DNA of 64,000 bases from Cymbidium sinense (GCA_021442155.1 CM038220.1:76867817-76931816); one strand, 5' to 3'; shown: positions 1 to 11,789, counted from the stretch's first letter. The notes: generated from the letters alone by a model not told the origin. Numbers and translations: made by a program.

Positions 1-450
1 CTCGTAAATATATTGGAACTATTTTGGCTTCACACCACGATGAGCATGATGATTGGTGTTTTGAAGCACCTTGGCCAAATTTCAATCCCGTTATGTCCGG
101 ATGAGCATAACAGGGTCTTCAATCACCTACATAAAAGAAAATATATATGCAACTTTTACACATTTAAAATCTCACTTTAGATTATTTATTTTTGATGTGA
201 TTGATTTCTTTTAAAGTAAATCTTAATTCTTTCCCCTTTTTTAGTCCAAAATTTTGTCAAACTTTTGGCAGTATTTCAACATAGGAGTACAACATCTTAT
301 AGTTTTTGGGCCTACTCATTATGCCCTCGTGAGTGTAACGATAAGTGTCTTGAAATACCTCAGCCGATTTTCATCTCGTTATGCCCTGATGAGCGTGACG
401 GGGTCTTTAAACCAACATAAAAATAAAAGGCAAATACATATAATGATAAT
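1..450. repeat. Hairpin-rich dispersed repeat, copies A and B
   Basis: Two diverged copies of a repeat of about 140 bp (about 30-160 and 300-440). Each holds imperfect inverted repeats around a core like CCCTGATGAGCATGA, and each is followed by 'acataaaa' and AT-rich DNA. Related copies lie at 1,975-2,600. The repeat family is not recognised. Confidence 0.6.
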
Positions 451-1974
451 TTCCATGCATTCAAGCTTATCTCTATCTCATTGTACATTCACCAATATCC
501 ATGAATCATTTATTTTAAAAATTAGCCCATTGACTCCCATAAGTCACCTTCTTGCAATAAGTTTATCTTCTTAATAAGGCAAATACATATACAGAAAATA
601 GGAAATTGCCAGAGATAGAGAGGAACCCATCTGATGATGAAGTTTTTTCTCGGCTGCTGTGAAGGGAAGGATCACATCTTAGGCTCACAATTTTGCTGAA
701 TGGAACAGAAGAAGGATCCAGATGAGGAAATAGGAAGGGAAATCGAGAGAAGAAGGACTAGGCATATAGTTTGAGGGAGATCGATGGGTTGAGGCTTGCG
801 ATTCACTTGCGGTTGGTGGAGACGGAATTCTTGTGGCTTGGTGAAAGACAAATAGAGAGTGGAAATGGGCTTTTGAGATGAAAAATTTATGAGGGGATGA
901 GCAGATGCTTATGGCTTGTGGAAATCTCTTGGCACCGTACGGTTTCTTGCGGTTGAGAGAGATGTAACCAAGAGAGGGAAGTGAGGGAAAATGCTGTGAG
1001 GTGGACGAATGAGGGAGTTCTTTATGGTTCCTTGCAGTTTTAGGTGTTGCAAAGGTTGCATTTGGGTTCTACTCTTACTTGGAAGTAGATATTCAGACAT
1101 ATTGTAGATCCCATATGCTACAACCTTAAATTCAATTGAAGCCTTCTTCAATTCATTTGAATCAAGATACTACAATATATGCATTCGATAAGATAGCTTA
1201 TTAGCTTGCTTCCCAATTTGTTGTGAGTCTTATTTATATTTCTCCAATTTAATTTCAAATTTATTCAACACAATTCACTTGTTAAAATTCATTTTGTGGA
1301 TTTCATTTGGATTTCATTAATTTTGAAGATAAGCAATAGATATATCACAAGTGCTTCAAATTCGCTTTAAATGTAAGCTCCAAATTGTCTTTTAAAGGCT
1401 ACATTCTTGGTTGCTCATGAGTTTCCTAATTGAACTTGTGCATGTAAGAAAGTTATCAAATTGCTTACACACTTTTATTTTCAATTTGGAATTGAACATT
1501 TGAATTTACCACCAATCATTTGTCCTTTGGTATTAAATTGAAATCCTTGCTTCACTTGATGTCAAATGTGATTATTTAAACATTGAATTGATTTTATTCA
1601 TATTGATTATTTGTTAATGAATTTAACAATTCAATTGTTCAAAGAGAAGCTTACTTTTACTTACATGAAAAGACATACAATCTAATATGGATTTATCCTC
1701 AACTCCACATTAAATTTCATGCTTGTTAAATAATCAAACTTCAAACTTGCTATGAGTCTTATGTGAGTTTAGTATTGGCCTCCTCAAATTTTACTCATAT
1801 TTTAAATAAGTGTTCTATTCTTCCAAAAATTTTCTTTAAGTGCTCTCACTCTATTTCTCTTTGCTTTAACATTTATCTTCATATTTATCGTATATCTTTT
1901 TGTTTAACTTAAGTTTAGATGATTTTCATTTGAATTTGTTTAAGTTTTGAATTTTAGTCTGAATTTCAGTAGCA
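451..1974. other. Intergenic stretch without recognisable genes
   Basis: About 590-1,050 is purine-rich (many GGGA and GAGA runs). About 1,160-1,950 is AT-rich and dominated by short words such as TTCAAATT and CAATTGAA. The purine-rich part shares words such as GATGCTTATGGCTTG with about 3,600-3,620, so the two flanks may be copies of one duplicated segment. Open frames here are short and resemble no protein I know. Confidence 0.4.
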
Positions 1975-2600
1975 TTTCGACAGTACTCCAGCCTCATCCC
2001 CGCATAAGGGGCTACATCAAAATTATTTTGGCCTATCTATCATACCTGATGAGCCTGACAGTTGGTATTTTAAAGCACCTCGACTGAATTTCAATCCCGT
2101 CACACCTTGATGAGCATAAGGAGGCCTTCAATCACCTATATAAAAGCAAATATATATGCAAAAACTCTTCTCCCCCTTTTTTTTAAGTCCCAGATTTTGT
2201 CAATATTTCGGTAGCATTTTGGCATAGGTGTGCCACATCTAATAAATTTTAGGCCTATCCATCACGCCCTGATGAGCATGATGGTTGGTGTTTTGAAACA
2301 CCTCAGCCGATTTTCATCTCGTCATGCCCTGATGAGCATGACGAGGCCTTCAAACCTGCATAAAGACATGCACATGCATATATAATATTTTTCTTTCAGG
2401 CATTCATCAAACACCTTCCTTGCCACTTCTACAACACCATTTTCAGCATACAGCTTTATGAAACAGTAGAGTTACTCAGCACACCATAGCAAGCAGTGTC
2501 TTTGACACTACAGCCGATTTTCATCTCATCACACCTTGATGAGTGTGACGAGATCTTCAAACCTGCATAAAGACAAGCATATGCATATATAATTTCCACA
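1975..2600. repeat. Hairpin-rich dispersed repeat, copies C, D and E
   Basis: Copies C (about 2,020-2,160) and D (about 2,250-2,400) are tandem at about 220 bp, and E (about 2,500-2,600) is partial. Copy D is the best preserved. It holds a near-perfect inverted repeat CCATCACGC/GCATGATGG, a perfect 7-bp hairpin GGTGTTT-TG-AAACACC, and a second hairpin GTCATGC/GCATGAC. The three hairpins lie within about 110 bp. The family is unknown. Confidence 0.65.
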
Positions 2601-2620
2601 TTCACATCAAACATCCATAA

Positions 2621-3067
2621 CTATTTCAGTATATCATTGACATTAGAAGAGCAGTAGTTGAAGGCATGGGTAGTGTGAGCAGGGAAGTCGATTCCATGGT
2701 TTGCTATGCTAAGAGTGCTATAAAATTCCTTAGCGAAGGTTTTTTCTACAAGATGATGCAAGGTTAGTGGCACACCATCCTCCCCTGTAATCCCCATTGG
2801 CCTTTTTCTGGTGAAGAACTCCATCATAACCACTCCAAAGCTAAATACATCCACCATTATGGTCACCATTCGCATATAAGCAAACTTTGGTGCCATATAT
2901 CCTATGGTTCCTTGAAATGCTGATGAAGTGGAATTGCTAGATTTTTTGAGTAAATGAACACCGAGCATGTGACAAGTGACAAAGTCACTAATATATACTT
3001 CATAATCTTTATGTAGATAAGTATTTGAATGCTTGAGATCACAATGAAAAATGGGGAAGTCATATGG
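2621..3067 (-). pseudogene. FLS2-like LRR receptor kinase, kinase-domain fragment
   Basis: A relic of a plant LRR-XII (FLS2/EFR-type) receptor kinase. Such proteins are plasma-membrane receptors with a cytoplasmic Ser/Thr kinase, many of them in pathogen perception. The minus-strand translation shows the catalytic loop (HCDLKHSN, about 3,045-3,020), a damaged DFG motif (DFV), the activation segment (GTIGYMAPKFAYM, with APE changed to APK) and the VDVFSFGVVMMEF segment with RKRPMG after it. Only about 150 residues of kinase subdomains VI-X remain. The upstream catalytic lysine region, transmembrane segment and LRRs are absent, and the frame becomes unrelated near 2,700 before the stop. The DFG and APE changes indicate a nonfunctional fragment, not an exon of an intact gene. 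I am confident of the family and less sure of the exact subclass. Confidence 0.8.
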
Positions 3068-3960
3068 ACCTTTGAACTAAGAGTAAAAAGGAAGAAACCT
3101 TCCCTGATGTTGGTGTAATTTTCAGATTTAGGTCCTCAGTGGAAAATGGTTTGACTTTAGATCTGTGGACATACCGCTTTAATATCATCTTAGACCACAA
3201 GCAAATCATACATAAATTTCAGTATTGGAGATATTGAAGACAAGCATTTTTAATATCCTCTTAGATCTATCATTTGAACACAAGCATTTTCAATATCTCT
3301 TTTATTGTATGCCCTAATGTTGGTAGACATCCTCTTAGATCGGTGTTCAATATCTCTTTCATTGTATGCTCTTTTATTGTGTCAAATAACTTGGCCAAGA
3401 ACTAAAATCATCTTTAAATGGTATGCTCTTCAATATCTCCACCCTTTCTTACTGCTCATGTTCTGCTGCTCCATCTTCATGATCGTGTATAACAAAGCCA
3501 ACTTATACTCTTCTAGTGTCATTGGCATCATGATTCAAAATTCTTTAATGAGAACCATTATTGCAGGAAGAAGGGAGGTTTACGGGAGAATGAGGGAGGC
3601 TAGAGGAGGAGATGCTTATGGCTTGAGGGAAAATGAGAGAGCGGATGAGAGAGTCGGGCGAATCGCCTAACCTTATGGTTGTTCGGCTTTTAGCAAAGAC
3701 AAAGTGGGAGGAGGCTCTTTCGGTGCTTACGAGTTACTGAAAATGAGTAGTCTTATCAAGCGAAAATAGGAGAAGGAATAGAAGAGCCGATGCTTGTCGG
3801 TTTGATTTCCTTTGGTTATGGGGAAAACTGAACGAGAGAGTGGGAAAATGAAAAAAAGGGAGCAATTTCTTGCTGTTGAGGGAAATCAAATGTGGGCTTG
3901 CAATTGATGTTCGACCGAAAGGGAGGATCGAATGGGTATGGGAGAAAATAAGGATTAAAT
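3068..3960. other. Intergenic stretch, short internal repeats and purine-rich part
   Basis: About 3,170-3,440 repeats phrases such as CAATATCTCTTT and ATTGTATGC several times. About 3,540-3,960 is purine-rich and shares short words with about 600-1,000. An open frame of about 121 codons at 3,305-3,670 (+) has no recognisable domain and runs through the repeats, so I do not call a gene. Confidence 0.35.
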
Positions 3961-4395
3961 ACCTTAATTAATTAATTTCCCCTTTTTTATCCAAATTAAA
4001 CTTAATTAACTTCATATTGTATTTTTGAAAATTTTTAATTAATTTTAGAATAAATTAATTATTAAAATTGTGTCTAATCGGGTTAAAATAAACACATTAT
4101 TTTTATTTTATTTGCACATTTGAGATTTATGCAATCAAACCCATATAATATGGGTGTCATTTCTAGATAAATTCGACGTTCTACGTTCAATGGTATAGTC
4201 TATTTTGCAATCAGAGACCATTTAGTTTGAGTCAGCGTCAAATTAGATTAATTTTAACTCAAAATTGCGCATTGTCGCTTCCAACCACTCGACATTTGTA
4301 TAGACTTATTTCAATTGAGTGCGGATAGTTTTATTTAAAAGGTTTTGACATTTTGAGGCTAAAAGCATAATCAATTTCATGAAAAGAGATCATTT
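3961..4395. other. AT-rich intergenic DNA, nothing recognised
   Basis: Very AT-rich with runs of TTAATTAATT and TTTTTATTTTATTT. No coding potential or RNA gene is seen. Confidence 0.4.
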
Positions 4396-4735
4396 GAATA
4401 TCGTCGCAGCTTTTCAACTCTGATATGCATGTAGGCACATTGATAGCTCGATCATTTGATTGGTTGATCATTAGATTATGCAATATTTATATTTTTACCA
4501 ATTTCAATATTTTGAACATGATGACAAAGTCTGTTCGTCAATCAGAGATCATTTTGGGCATCATCATAGCCTCCCAACTCTGATATGCGTGTTGGCACCT
4601 TGACAGCTCGATTGCTTAATCGATTGATAATTAGATTATGCAATATTTATATTCTGACCAATTTTGATATTCTGAATGTGATGGTAAAGTCTGTTCATTG
4701 ATCAGAAGTCATTTTAACTGAATTTGATGATGTTT
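4396..4735. repeat. Tandem duplication, 160-bp period, two copies
   Basis: The sequence around TGATATGCATGTAGGCAC (4,421) recurs around TGATATGCGTGTTGGCAC (4,581). The following text matches too (GCTCGAT, TTAGATTATGCAATATT, AAGTCTGTTC). By eye the two copies are roughly 80 percent alike. Confidence 0.8.
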
Positions 4736-5224
4736 AGTGCATCTCAGCTCCGATTTATGAGCTGTTATATCAAAAGTTCTTTAGATTTGACTTATAAGCT
4801 TAACTCGACTCATGTATCATATATGGAGGTAAATAAATGCCCCTCAATAAATGTGATTCGTGCATAGAGCAGATCATGTTTGTTGAAAATTGGCTGAGCA
4901 TTTGAGTTGATCAAAGATCTTGAATCATTATTGCTTCAATTTTAATAGCTTGTGGAGTTTTGATGGAATTTGTCATCAGCATGATGCCTTATGCTTAGAT
5001 GAGCTTAATAGAAAAATTGCTCAATTTGTCCTTATTAACTTGTCAGATTAAGAGCTTCTTCTACCATCTACTCTCTACTTCAATGAGTTTGCTGAAGATC
5101 TCTTTCTTTTATGTCATTGTAGATTTGAATTTCCTTTGACCCTAGCTTCATGCTTGCTTAGGTTTGATAGAGGAATTGGTTTATTTATTTTGAGATTTGA
5201 AATTCTTCGTCAGCTTTAAGCTTG
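4736..5224. other. Intergenic DNA, nothing recognised
   Basis: AT-rich, without coding similarity. The DNA leads into the 271-bp tandem repeat. Confidence 0.35.
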
Positions 5225-5790
5225 ATGGACTTGAAGAAGGACTAACCTGCTTTGTCCATATTGACTTGTCAAGAAGTGTATATCATCATCCTGTACTTAC
5301 TACTTTGACAGATTTGTTGAAGGGTGCATACATATGACCTAGCCTTCCGGCTTATACTAGGTCTTTGTTGAGTTATCAGCTTAGCAATGTGTGTTATAAC
5401 AGAGTGAATAACTATAAAATTTCTTTAATTTGGCCATCGACTTTGTATGAACTAAAAAATTTTTCCCTCAGTCCTGTGCTTTCTACTTTGACGGGCTTAA
5501 TGAAGGATTGACCTGATTTGTCCACATTGACTTGTAAAGAAGTGTACGTATATCCTCAACCCTATACTTGCTACTTTGACGAACTTATTGAAGGATGTGT
5601 ACAGATGACCTAGCCTTCCGGCTTATATTAAGTCTATAATATTGAGTTATCAACTTAGCAATGTGTACCTTAATAGACTGAATAACTACAAAAAAAATTT
5701 TAGTTCGGCCTTTGACTTTGTATGAACTTTGAAATTACTTCCTCGGCCCTGTGCTTTCTACTTTGATGGACTTGATGAAGAGATTGGCTT
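5225..5790. repeat. Tandem repeat, 271-bp period, about 2.1 copies
   Basis: GACCTAGCCTTCCGGCTTAT occurs at 5,336 and again at 5,607. Matching flanks include CTACTTTGACG, TTGAGTTATCA and GACTTTGTATGAACT, and a third partial start lies near 5,750. The family is unknown. Confidence 0.8.
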
Positions 5791-6074
5791 TGATCTATGC
5801 TTTGTGCTTGATCAGATTATTTGAGAATAAATTGAAATATCACCCTACAGGTAATATAAAGATGGACTTGAGGCAGCTCTCCATTAAGAGTGTTCTCATA
5901 TTATCTTGGTCTATCGATCAGGTAGAAAGATCTCTTGGATTCTGATTGCTTGTAGTCACTAAGCAGGATCTGGTTTGAGATTCAACAACTATCATCATTG
6001 GTGAGCGTGCTTTTTCACGACCTTTTCTTCGCTTGTTAAGTATGAGAGTATTAGCAACCGATCATTTATAGGCT
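5791..6074. other. Unclassified flank of the first LTR
   Basis: Nothing recognised. It ends directly at the TGTTGA terminus of the LTR at 6,075. It does not resemble the integrase sequence beyond 19,256, so it is not the other side of the same insertion site. Confidence 0.35.
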
Positions 6075-7590
6075 TGTTGATCTCACTTTTGGAGCGAGCT
6101 TTCAACTTCCTCATCATAGGTCTAGGACACTTATAAAAACTAAGAGTTCCTTAGCCTTAAGACACTTCTAGTGATTAGGTAGAGACTTAGAAGAGCTAGG
6201 CATAGGAATAGGTTGTGCCTTAGGGATTTAGGAGGACTTGCCTACCCTATAGCCTAAAATTGATCCTTACTTCCTTCTCTCAAAACCAAGCCTCAAATTG
6301 AAATTCAAATTCTAAAATCAAATCCAACTATCCAATGATTGAAATCCATCACCAAAATTCAAACTCCAAATCCCTTCCTAAGCCCTTTTGATTTTATCTT
6401 ATGGACTTAGCCTTAACCAAATCCAAATCAACCATAACCTAATTTATTTTCTCAATTATCAAATCCAATCTAAAATAAAATTCCAAATCACAAATCAATC
6501 TCATATTCCAAATGATTGAAATCCATGATCAACTCCAAATTCCAAATTTCAAAAATTTCCTCCTAAGCCATATGAGCCACCTTCATGTGCTTAGCCAAAA
6601 TTACTTCAAATCAACTCAAACTTGGTTAATTTCTTTATGAATCAATCATTCCTTCATTTATATTCATAAATATAAATGAAACCCACCCTCCAATGACCAA
6701 AAATAAATTAAACCAAATCAAAACTAAAATTAGCCCTTTTCAACCTACATCCCCAAGCTTAATCAAATTTTCTTTCAAATCTCTCCAAAATTAAGTGATT
6801 TTCTCATGACCCATTTATATCTTCATTCATATTCACAAATATAAATAAAATATGAATTCAAATTACCAAAACCAAACTCAAATCAAACAAAATTCTCGAT
6901 TTTACCCCCTTTAGCTGAATTTCTAAACTTGGCTAAATGAAACCCAAATCAACTCAAAACTTATGGATTTCTTCATGATTCAATTATTTCTACAGTCATT
7001 GATCCAAATATGAACATAAACCACCATTATCAAACCAAATCTAAGTCAACCCAAATCAAACCTAAATTGACCCTTATGACTTAAAATTATCATATGAATC
7101 AAAACCCACTTGGCTCCAAACCAATTGCAATTGGATTTATATTTCAATCTTAAGTCCATATATAAATTCAATTAAACTTAGCGTCCTACCACACACTCCC
7201 CCAACTCCAACTCCCCAAATCAGGCCTTGAGCGTCCTACCACACACTCCCCCAACCATGGTGTGCCATGTGGAGTCGAAGGTGATAGCTTGAGCAGGTCA
7301 ACGGAGGCCCACGGGTCAAAAATGGATGACCAATCCCGTCCGTCCATCACACTCAATTTAGGGGTATACACCCTCAATTCAAACAAAAAACACATGATAG
7401 AGTTTTGTGAGACTCCCTAAAGCAATTTTGAATCCTCATAGAGCTTTCCCAAGGCCTCTGAGCTCCCTCGATCGATATTTCTTTTCTTTATGCAAAGCCG
7501 AAATAGGGCATCCCCATTCCGAGCAATACTCCCTCCTCACTTCACCAAACCCAAATTCCTTTTACACTCACCACACCTCGTCGAGCTCTG
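6075..7590 (+). mobile_element. L1: 5' LTR of element 1, internally deleted
   Basis: Begins TGTTGATCTCACTTTT, the same terminus as the LTRs at 36,624 and 55,871, followed by the family text CTAGTGATTAGGT and GAAGAGCTAGGCATAGGAATAGG. It is collinear with the other LTRs to about 7,180, then skips to a piece matching the region after the U3 palindrome (about 7,400-7,560), then joins the leader near 7,590. It therefore keeps about 1.5 kb of an LTR that is about 8 kb elsewhere. The join zone holds a perfect 25-bp direct repeat (7,181-7,205 and 7,231-7,255). An AT-rich stretch (6,640-6,860) holds two copies of the TATA-like repeat. Confidence 0.8.
7181..7255. repeat. Perfect 25-bp direct repeat, 50-bp period
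   Basis: GCGTCCTACCACACACTCCC and the next five bases occur at 7,181 and 7,231 without a mismatch. The repeat sits where L1 departs from the LTR consensus, so it may mark a recent local duplication at a deletion joint. Confidence 0.85.
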
Positions 7591-7599
7591 GGGGTCTCA

Positions 7600-8580
7600 T
7601 TTCCAAAATATAAAAAATTGAATTTCACTTAACAATTCCATTTTGTTAAGAGAGGGTCTCATTTTCAAAGGAAAATTCATTTAGGCTTTCACTTAGAATA
7701 CCCAATATTGCTAAGTAAGTGTCTCATTTTCAAAGCATATGTTTGGTTCTATCTAGCACATCAAAATTGTTGAGTAAGAACCACATAACCATGTCATATT
7801 GGATTCTCACTTAACATAACCAAATTTATTAAAGTGAGAATCCCATTCTCAAGTCATATCATACTTTGATTCCCACTTAACACACCAAATTATTAAGTGG
7901 GAGTCCCATTTTCAAGAAATATATTAAACACAATTTAAGCTTTCACTTAACATACCAAATTTGTTAAGTGAGGGTCACTTTTTCAACACACATATGATCC
8001 CTATTTTAACATATCAAATTTGTTAAATAAGGATCCAATTTTTCATATCAAACACTTAACATACCAAATTTGTTAAGTGAGAGTCTCATTTTTAAAGGAC
8101 AAAAAACATATCTTAAACAAATATGGGGCTTTCACCTAACATACCAAATTTGTTAAGTGAGACTCCCATCTTCAAATAAAAATAAATCTCATAAATCTAA
8201 CACATGTGGCCTCTACTTAAAATACCAAATTTGTTAAGTAGGAGACTCCACTTTCAAATCAAAATATCACACAATCGGATCTTCTCAAGAAAAAATATTT
8301 CAAGCACAAAATCACAACCTCTACTTAGCATACCCATATTTTCTAAGCAGAGGTTTTTCCAAACTATCCATATTTTCAAACAAGAAACATAAAACTTATA
8401 CAATCTTCCAAAAAGAAAGAAATCTCTCCCCAAAATTTTGCCACCCAACCTACCTAAATTCATTGAGTCTGAGTTATAAAATCAAAATCAAATGATAAAA
8501 GACTCTCCTCCAAAACATCTAAATCTCTCTACTGAACCCTACTTAATATATTTAAATTATTGAGTGGGTTCAAAACTCCA
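7600..8580 (+). repeat. Leader hairpin array 1 (about 12 units)
   Basis: A tandem array between LTR and gag. Each unit of about 60-100 bp has the form stem-ATACCAAAT-stem followed by a CATTTTCAAA-like linker. Stems include GATTCCCACTTAA/TTAAGTGGGAGTC (7,868-7,905), CACTTAACA/TGTTAAGTG (7,944-7,970), GATCCCTATTTTAACA/TGTTAAATAAGGATC (7,996-8,035), CCTCTACTTAG/CTAAGCAGAGG (about 8,319-8,350) and GAACCCTACTTAATA/TATTGAGTGGGTTC (8,534-8,571). Stem sequences differ between units while pairing is kept. The position matches array 2 at 50,720-52,535. Confidence 0.85.
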
Positions 8581-10299
8581 AACTTCTATTTCTTGTGTGG
8601 GATAAATATCAAGGCAAGAATCTGATACAAGCTATGTTTCAACAAATGCAGATGTACAACTCAGAGAAGTTAGTGTAGTCTTTGTTGTTTTCACACACGG
8701 CCTCTCAAAAATTTATGTTCACTTTTCCATTTGAGATGGATTTGGCCCTGGATTAGGCTAGCCTCCCTCAGACTGACTCCACCCATCTAGTGTTTTTCGA
8801 CTAGGGATTTGAAGGAGCCCACATCACTTGCGAGGGGGCAACCATCACTACTATTAGCTGGGATGAGGTGGCTAGGCAGAAGATAGTTATCTGGATTGAA
8901 TTGCCTTCCGACACAGGTATCCTTCCCTGAAGAGGAAGGCAATTGAGGTTCACTGGTCACCCAGCTTTTAACTCGGTCATTTCTGCTGCTGCATGCAACT
9001 CCTCGATGGTCCCCTCTAAGGGAAAGGCTATCCTAGCTTCAGAGATAGCCTCCCCTACTTTCGAGGTAAGATCTAGCTCTCACATTGCCTTACTAAGCTG
9101 TACACAGTGCTGCACACTACGACGCAATAGGAGCTACAAGATTAAGCGACACCACAATCGTGCCGCCTGAAAGATTGATGCAACATCCTACATTACAGAA
9201 GAAGGTTCCCCCTGTGAGATTTCCCCATTGCTTACTAGCAACCAGTTCCACTCTCTCTCAGCATCAAATGGAGAGGAGGACTATCGAAGGATAGCTGTAT
9301 TGCCTCCACCTCCAACATACCATGAGGCTCAAGGTTGGGATAGGAGGAAGTCCTATGCTAGTCTACGTACGGTATTATGGTAGGTAGGGTTGACTTTGAG
9401 TCTGGTACATTATTCTATTTGAGATAAGTCATCCCCAAGAGTGTTATCAGGCACATTCGTAGTGATAGAGCATCAAAAGCTCATGTAGCAGTTCAGTCAA
9501 GGAGCAGGGAACGATGGAGGTTTGCCAGATAGTCAACGACCTCCGCTTTAGTTGATTTTCCTAGTCATCGGGCCACCAGGGCCGACAGGACTAATAACAT
9601 AGTACTAACAGGTACTACCAACTGTAGGGGGAAAGCCCCAGAGAGATTAGAGCTGGTGTTTTCTCCATCACACCGATCCACTCCTCGCCCACCGTCACCA
9701 ATTTAGATCCCACCATCCACTGTGCCTACAAAGGCACAGAAGAAAATATATGGGGAGTAGAAAGCCACATTGGTGATCTGGCTACGATAAAAGGATCCCA
9801 CTTCATCTACTCCACCGACTGAGGTGAGGATGAGTTCATTTACTCGACCTCCTGCTTTAGTCTTGATGAAGAAGGAGTGGCGACCCTGCAGTGTCATAGT
9901 CATATCGCCACCACCACCAACCTCAAAGCCGGTGGCAGTAGTAGCAGAAGGGGAAGAGAACAGTTCTGTGATAGGCAGTGTTAAGTGGATCTCTGTTAGC
10001 GAGCATATCCCTCCACGGCGACGATTATCGCATGGGCATGGGATTATTCCCTATATGAGATTTTGGCTCATAATTTTGTAGAAAGAGGGAGCATCTAGGG
10101 AGTGACCGATCAGATTATGATGAGGGAAAGGTCACCTTCAATCTAGATGAGGATGATCTCTTTGAGGACTCCACCAAAGTTCATATGGTCGATACTAAGG
10201 GATCCCTTCAGAGGGATCAACACAGTCAGGAAGATATTATAGTTGAAGAGGATGATGTCGTCCATTTAACTCAGCACCTCCTCCACCAGCTTAGATAGT
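8581..10299 (+). pseudogene. Gag N-terminal region, element 1
   Basis: A decayed copy of the N-terminal Gag (or pre-Gag) region seen better at 52,648-54,400. Readable pieces match that copy: KFMFTFP.EMDLALD near 8,710, GFEGAHITCEGATIT near 8,810, SKGKAILASEIASPTFEV near 9,015-9,085, and FNLDEDDLFEDST with VHMVDTKGSLQRD near 10,140-10,220. In-frame stops (for example after LALD) and frameshifts break it. It ends near QHLLHQL at about 10,298, where the sequence jumps straight into 3' UTR repeats. Core gag, PR, RT, RH and INT are missing, so this is a deletion derivative that could only move with help from another copy. The function of this N-terminal region is not known to me. 8,581-8,690 is untranslated leader. 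Confidence 0.75.
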
Positions 10300-11789
10300 A
10301 GCCATCCCTGTGGTTGGATAATTTGTTTAGCGGATGCACAGATTCTCTCTTAGTTCAGTAAATCTAAGATAGGACTAGGCTGATATATGCTCCTTCTCAA
10401 TGTGATCCCTTGCAAACCAACAGGGTCCACGATAAACAAGCAAACAAATAAACAAATAAATTTATTCGCTTGTGGATTAAGAATTCATGCCCCCAATGAC
10501 GCCTTTCCCAAGCAAGCATCCTATCTTTAGGGCAGTGTCACCAGAACTCCCTATAGGAATTACTTCACTACTCTTTAGTGGAGATAAGTCTTTGGGTTAG
10601 CACTCTCTCAATAGTCGCCCCTAGGTCGAGTTTAATCTATTTTGCAACAAACAGGTTACTCTGATGATCATTTCACTCTGGAAGATGTAGGCCTACTACG
10701 CATTCTTTCTAGCATGACTATCGCAAACCAATGGGCAGTACTAGGTCAGGTTGACATGTTACCTTGCTAATATGTTGCCAGTGGCCTTTTATTCATGAAA
10801 GATGTGAGTCCCCATGCTTTCTTCCCTGAATTAACCATTACAAACTAAAAGACACCCCTTTGGTTGGATAAATCTCCCCTCAGCTAGGAAACTACTCCAT
10901 TTGGATCAGTAGATCTAAAGTAGGCCAAGGCCAACATGGCCCTTACTCAGTGTTGTCCATCACAAACTGACAGGATCCATCAAATATAATTAAAAATGGA
11001 ATTAATTTTAACTATCTTTGAGTTGATTTAAGTCCTCCAGTAGCATTCACTCAGTAGTCAGCTTAAGGTTGGGTCTGATTCATTGTGTTGCCAACAGGTC
11101 ACTCCAGTGACTGATACCCACTTTGGAAGATGTAAGTATGGTGCACTTTCTTCCTAGTATAGCTGTTGCACACCAAAAGGCAACCCCTTTAGTTGGATAG
11201 TCCTACTATGTAGTTGGTAGACTACCCCTTTTGATTGGTAAGTTTGAAGTAGGCCAAAGCCGATATGGCCCCTACTCAGTATCGTCCATCGCAAACTAAT
11301 AGGGACCATCGCAAAATTTTAAAATTTAAAATCTGAAATAAAACTAACCAACCTTCATAGTGGAGTCAAATTAAACAATCAAATCAATCAACTTCTCCTC
11401 AGTGAGATGCAAATCTTTCCAATTCCCCTAGTGGAATCAATTCAATCCAACTTGAACTTCCTCCCAGTGGAGTGTTCACACTTTTATCCCTGGATTCCAA
11501 ATTAAAATCCCCTAGTGGATTTCACCACCTCTTATCCCTAGTGGATAACTTGAACCTTCCCCCTAGTGGAAGGCTCACATACTCAATCCCTAATGGATTC
11601 CTCCTTCACTCTCTTATGTCTTTGACATAAGTTGAGTTGCATTGCACTAAGATCTTGGTTCCTTCTACACTTTAGATTTAGGAGTAGATTATTTCTGTTA
11701 GTGCTTGTGATTGTTTGGTCATTTTTGATCATATCGGTCAACACCAATACGCGCGGTATGCCTTGTCTGTCACACCACACCTATTGGGC
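10300..11789 (+). repeat. 3' UTR tandem repeats of element 1
   Basis: About three diverged units of roughly 350-450 bp with fixed phrases: CATTCACTCAGTAGTC, GGAAGATGT(G/A)AGT, CTTTCTTCC, GCAAACCAA and CAACAGGGTCC. They are collinear with 33,900-36,000. The end (about 11,350-11,789) has shorter 'CCCTAGTGGA' phrases and the family's pre-LTR text CACACCACACCTATTGGGC. Hypervariable tandem repeats in the 3' UTR are an established feature of Tat/Ogre elements. No coding region is seen. Confidence 0.8.

Noticed and set aside
909..1151. 80-codon minus-strand open frame
   Set aside because: No recognisable domain, low-complexity surroundings and no supporting start or intron structure.
2250..2400. 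CTGATGAG in the hairpin repeats looks like the hammerhead ribozyme core
   Set aside because: The required stem II directly after the core, the GAAA box in position and a pairing stem I/III with a GUC-type site cannot be drawn. The motif is better explained as the centre of an inverted repeat.
3305..3670. 121-codon plus-strand open frame
   Set aside because: It runs across short duplicated phrases and a purine-rich end, with no similarity to any protein I recognise.
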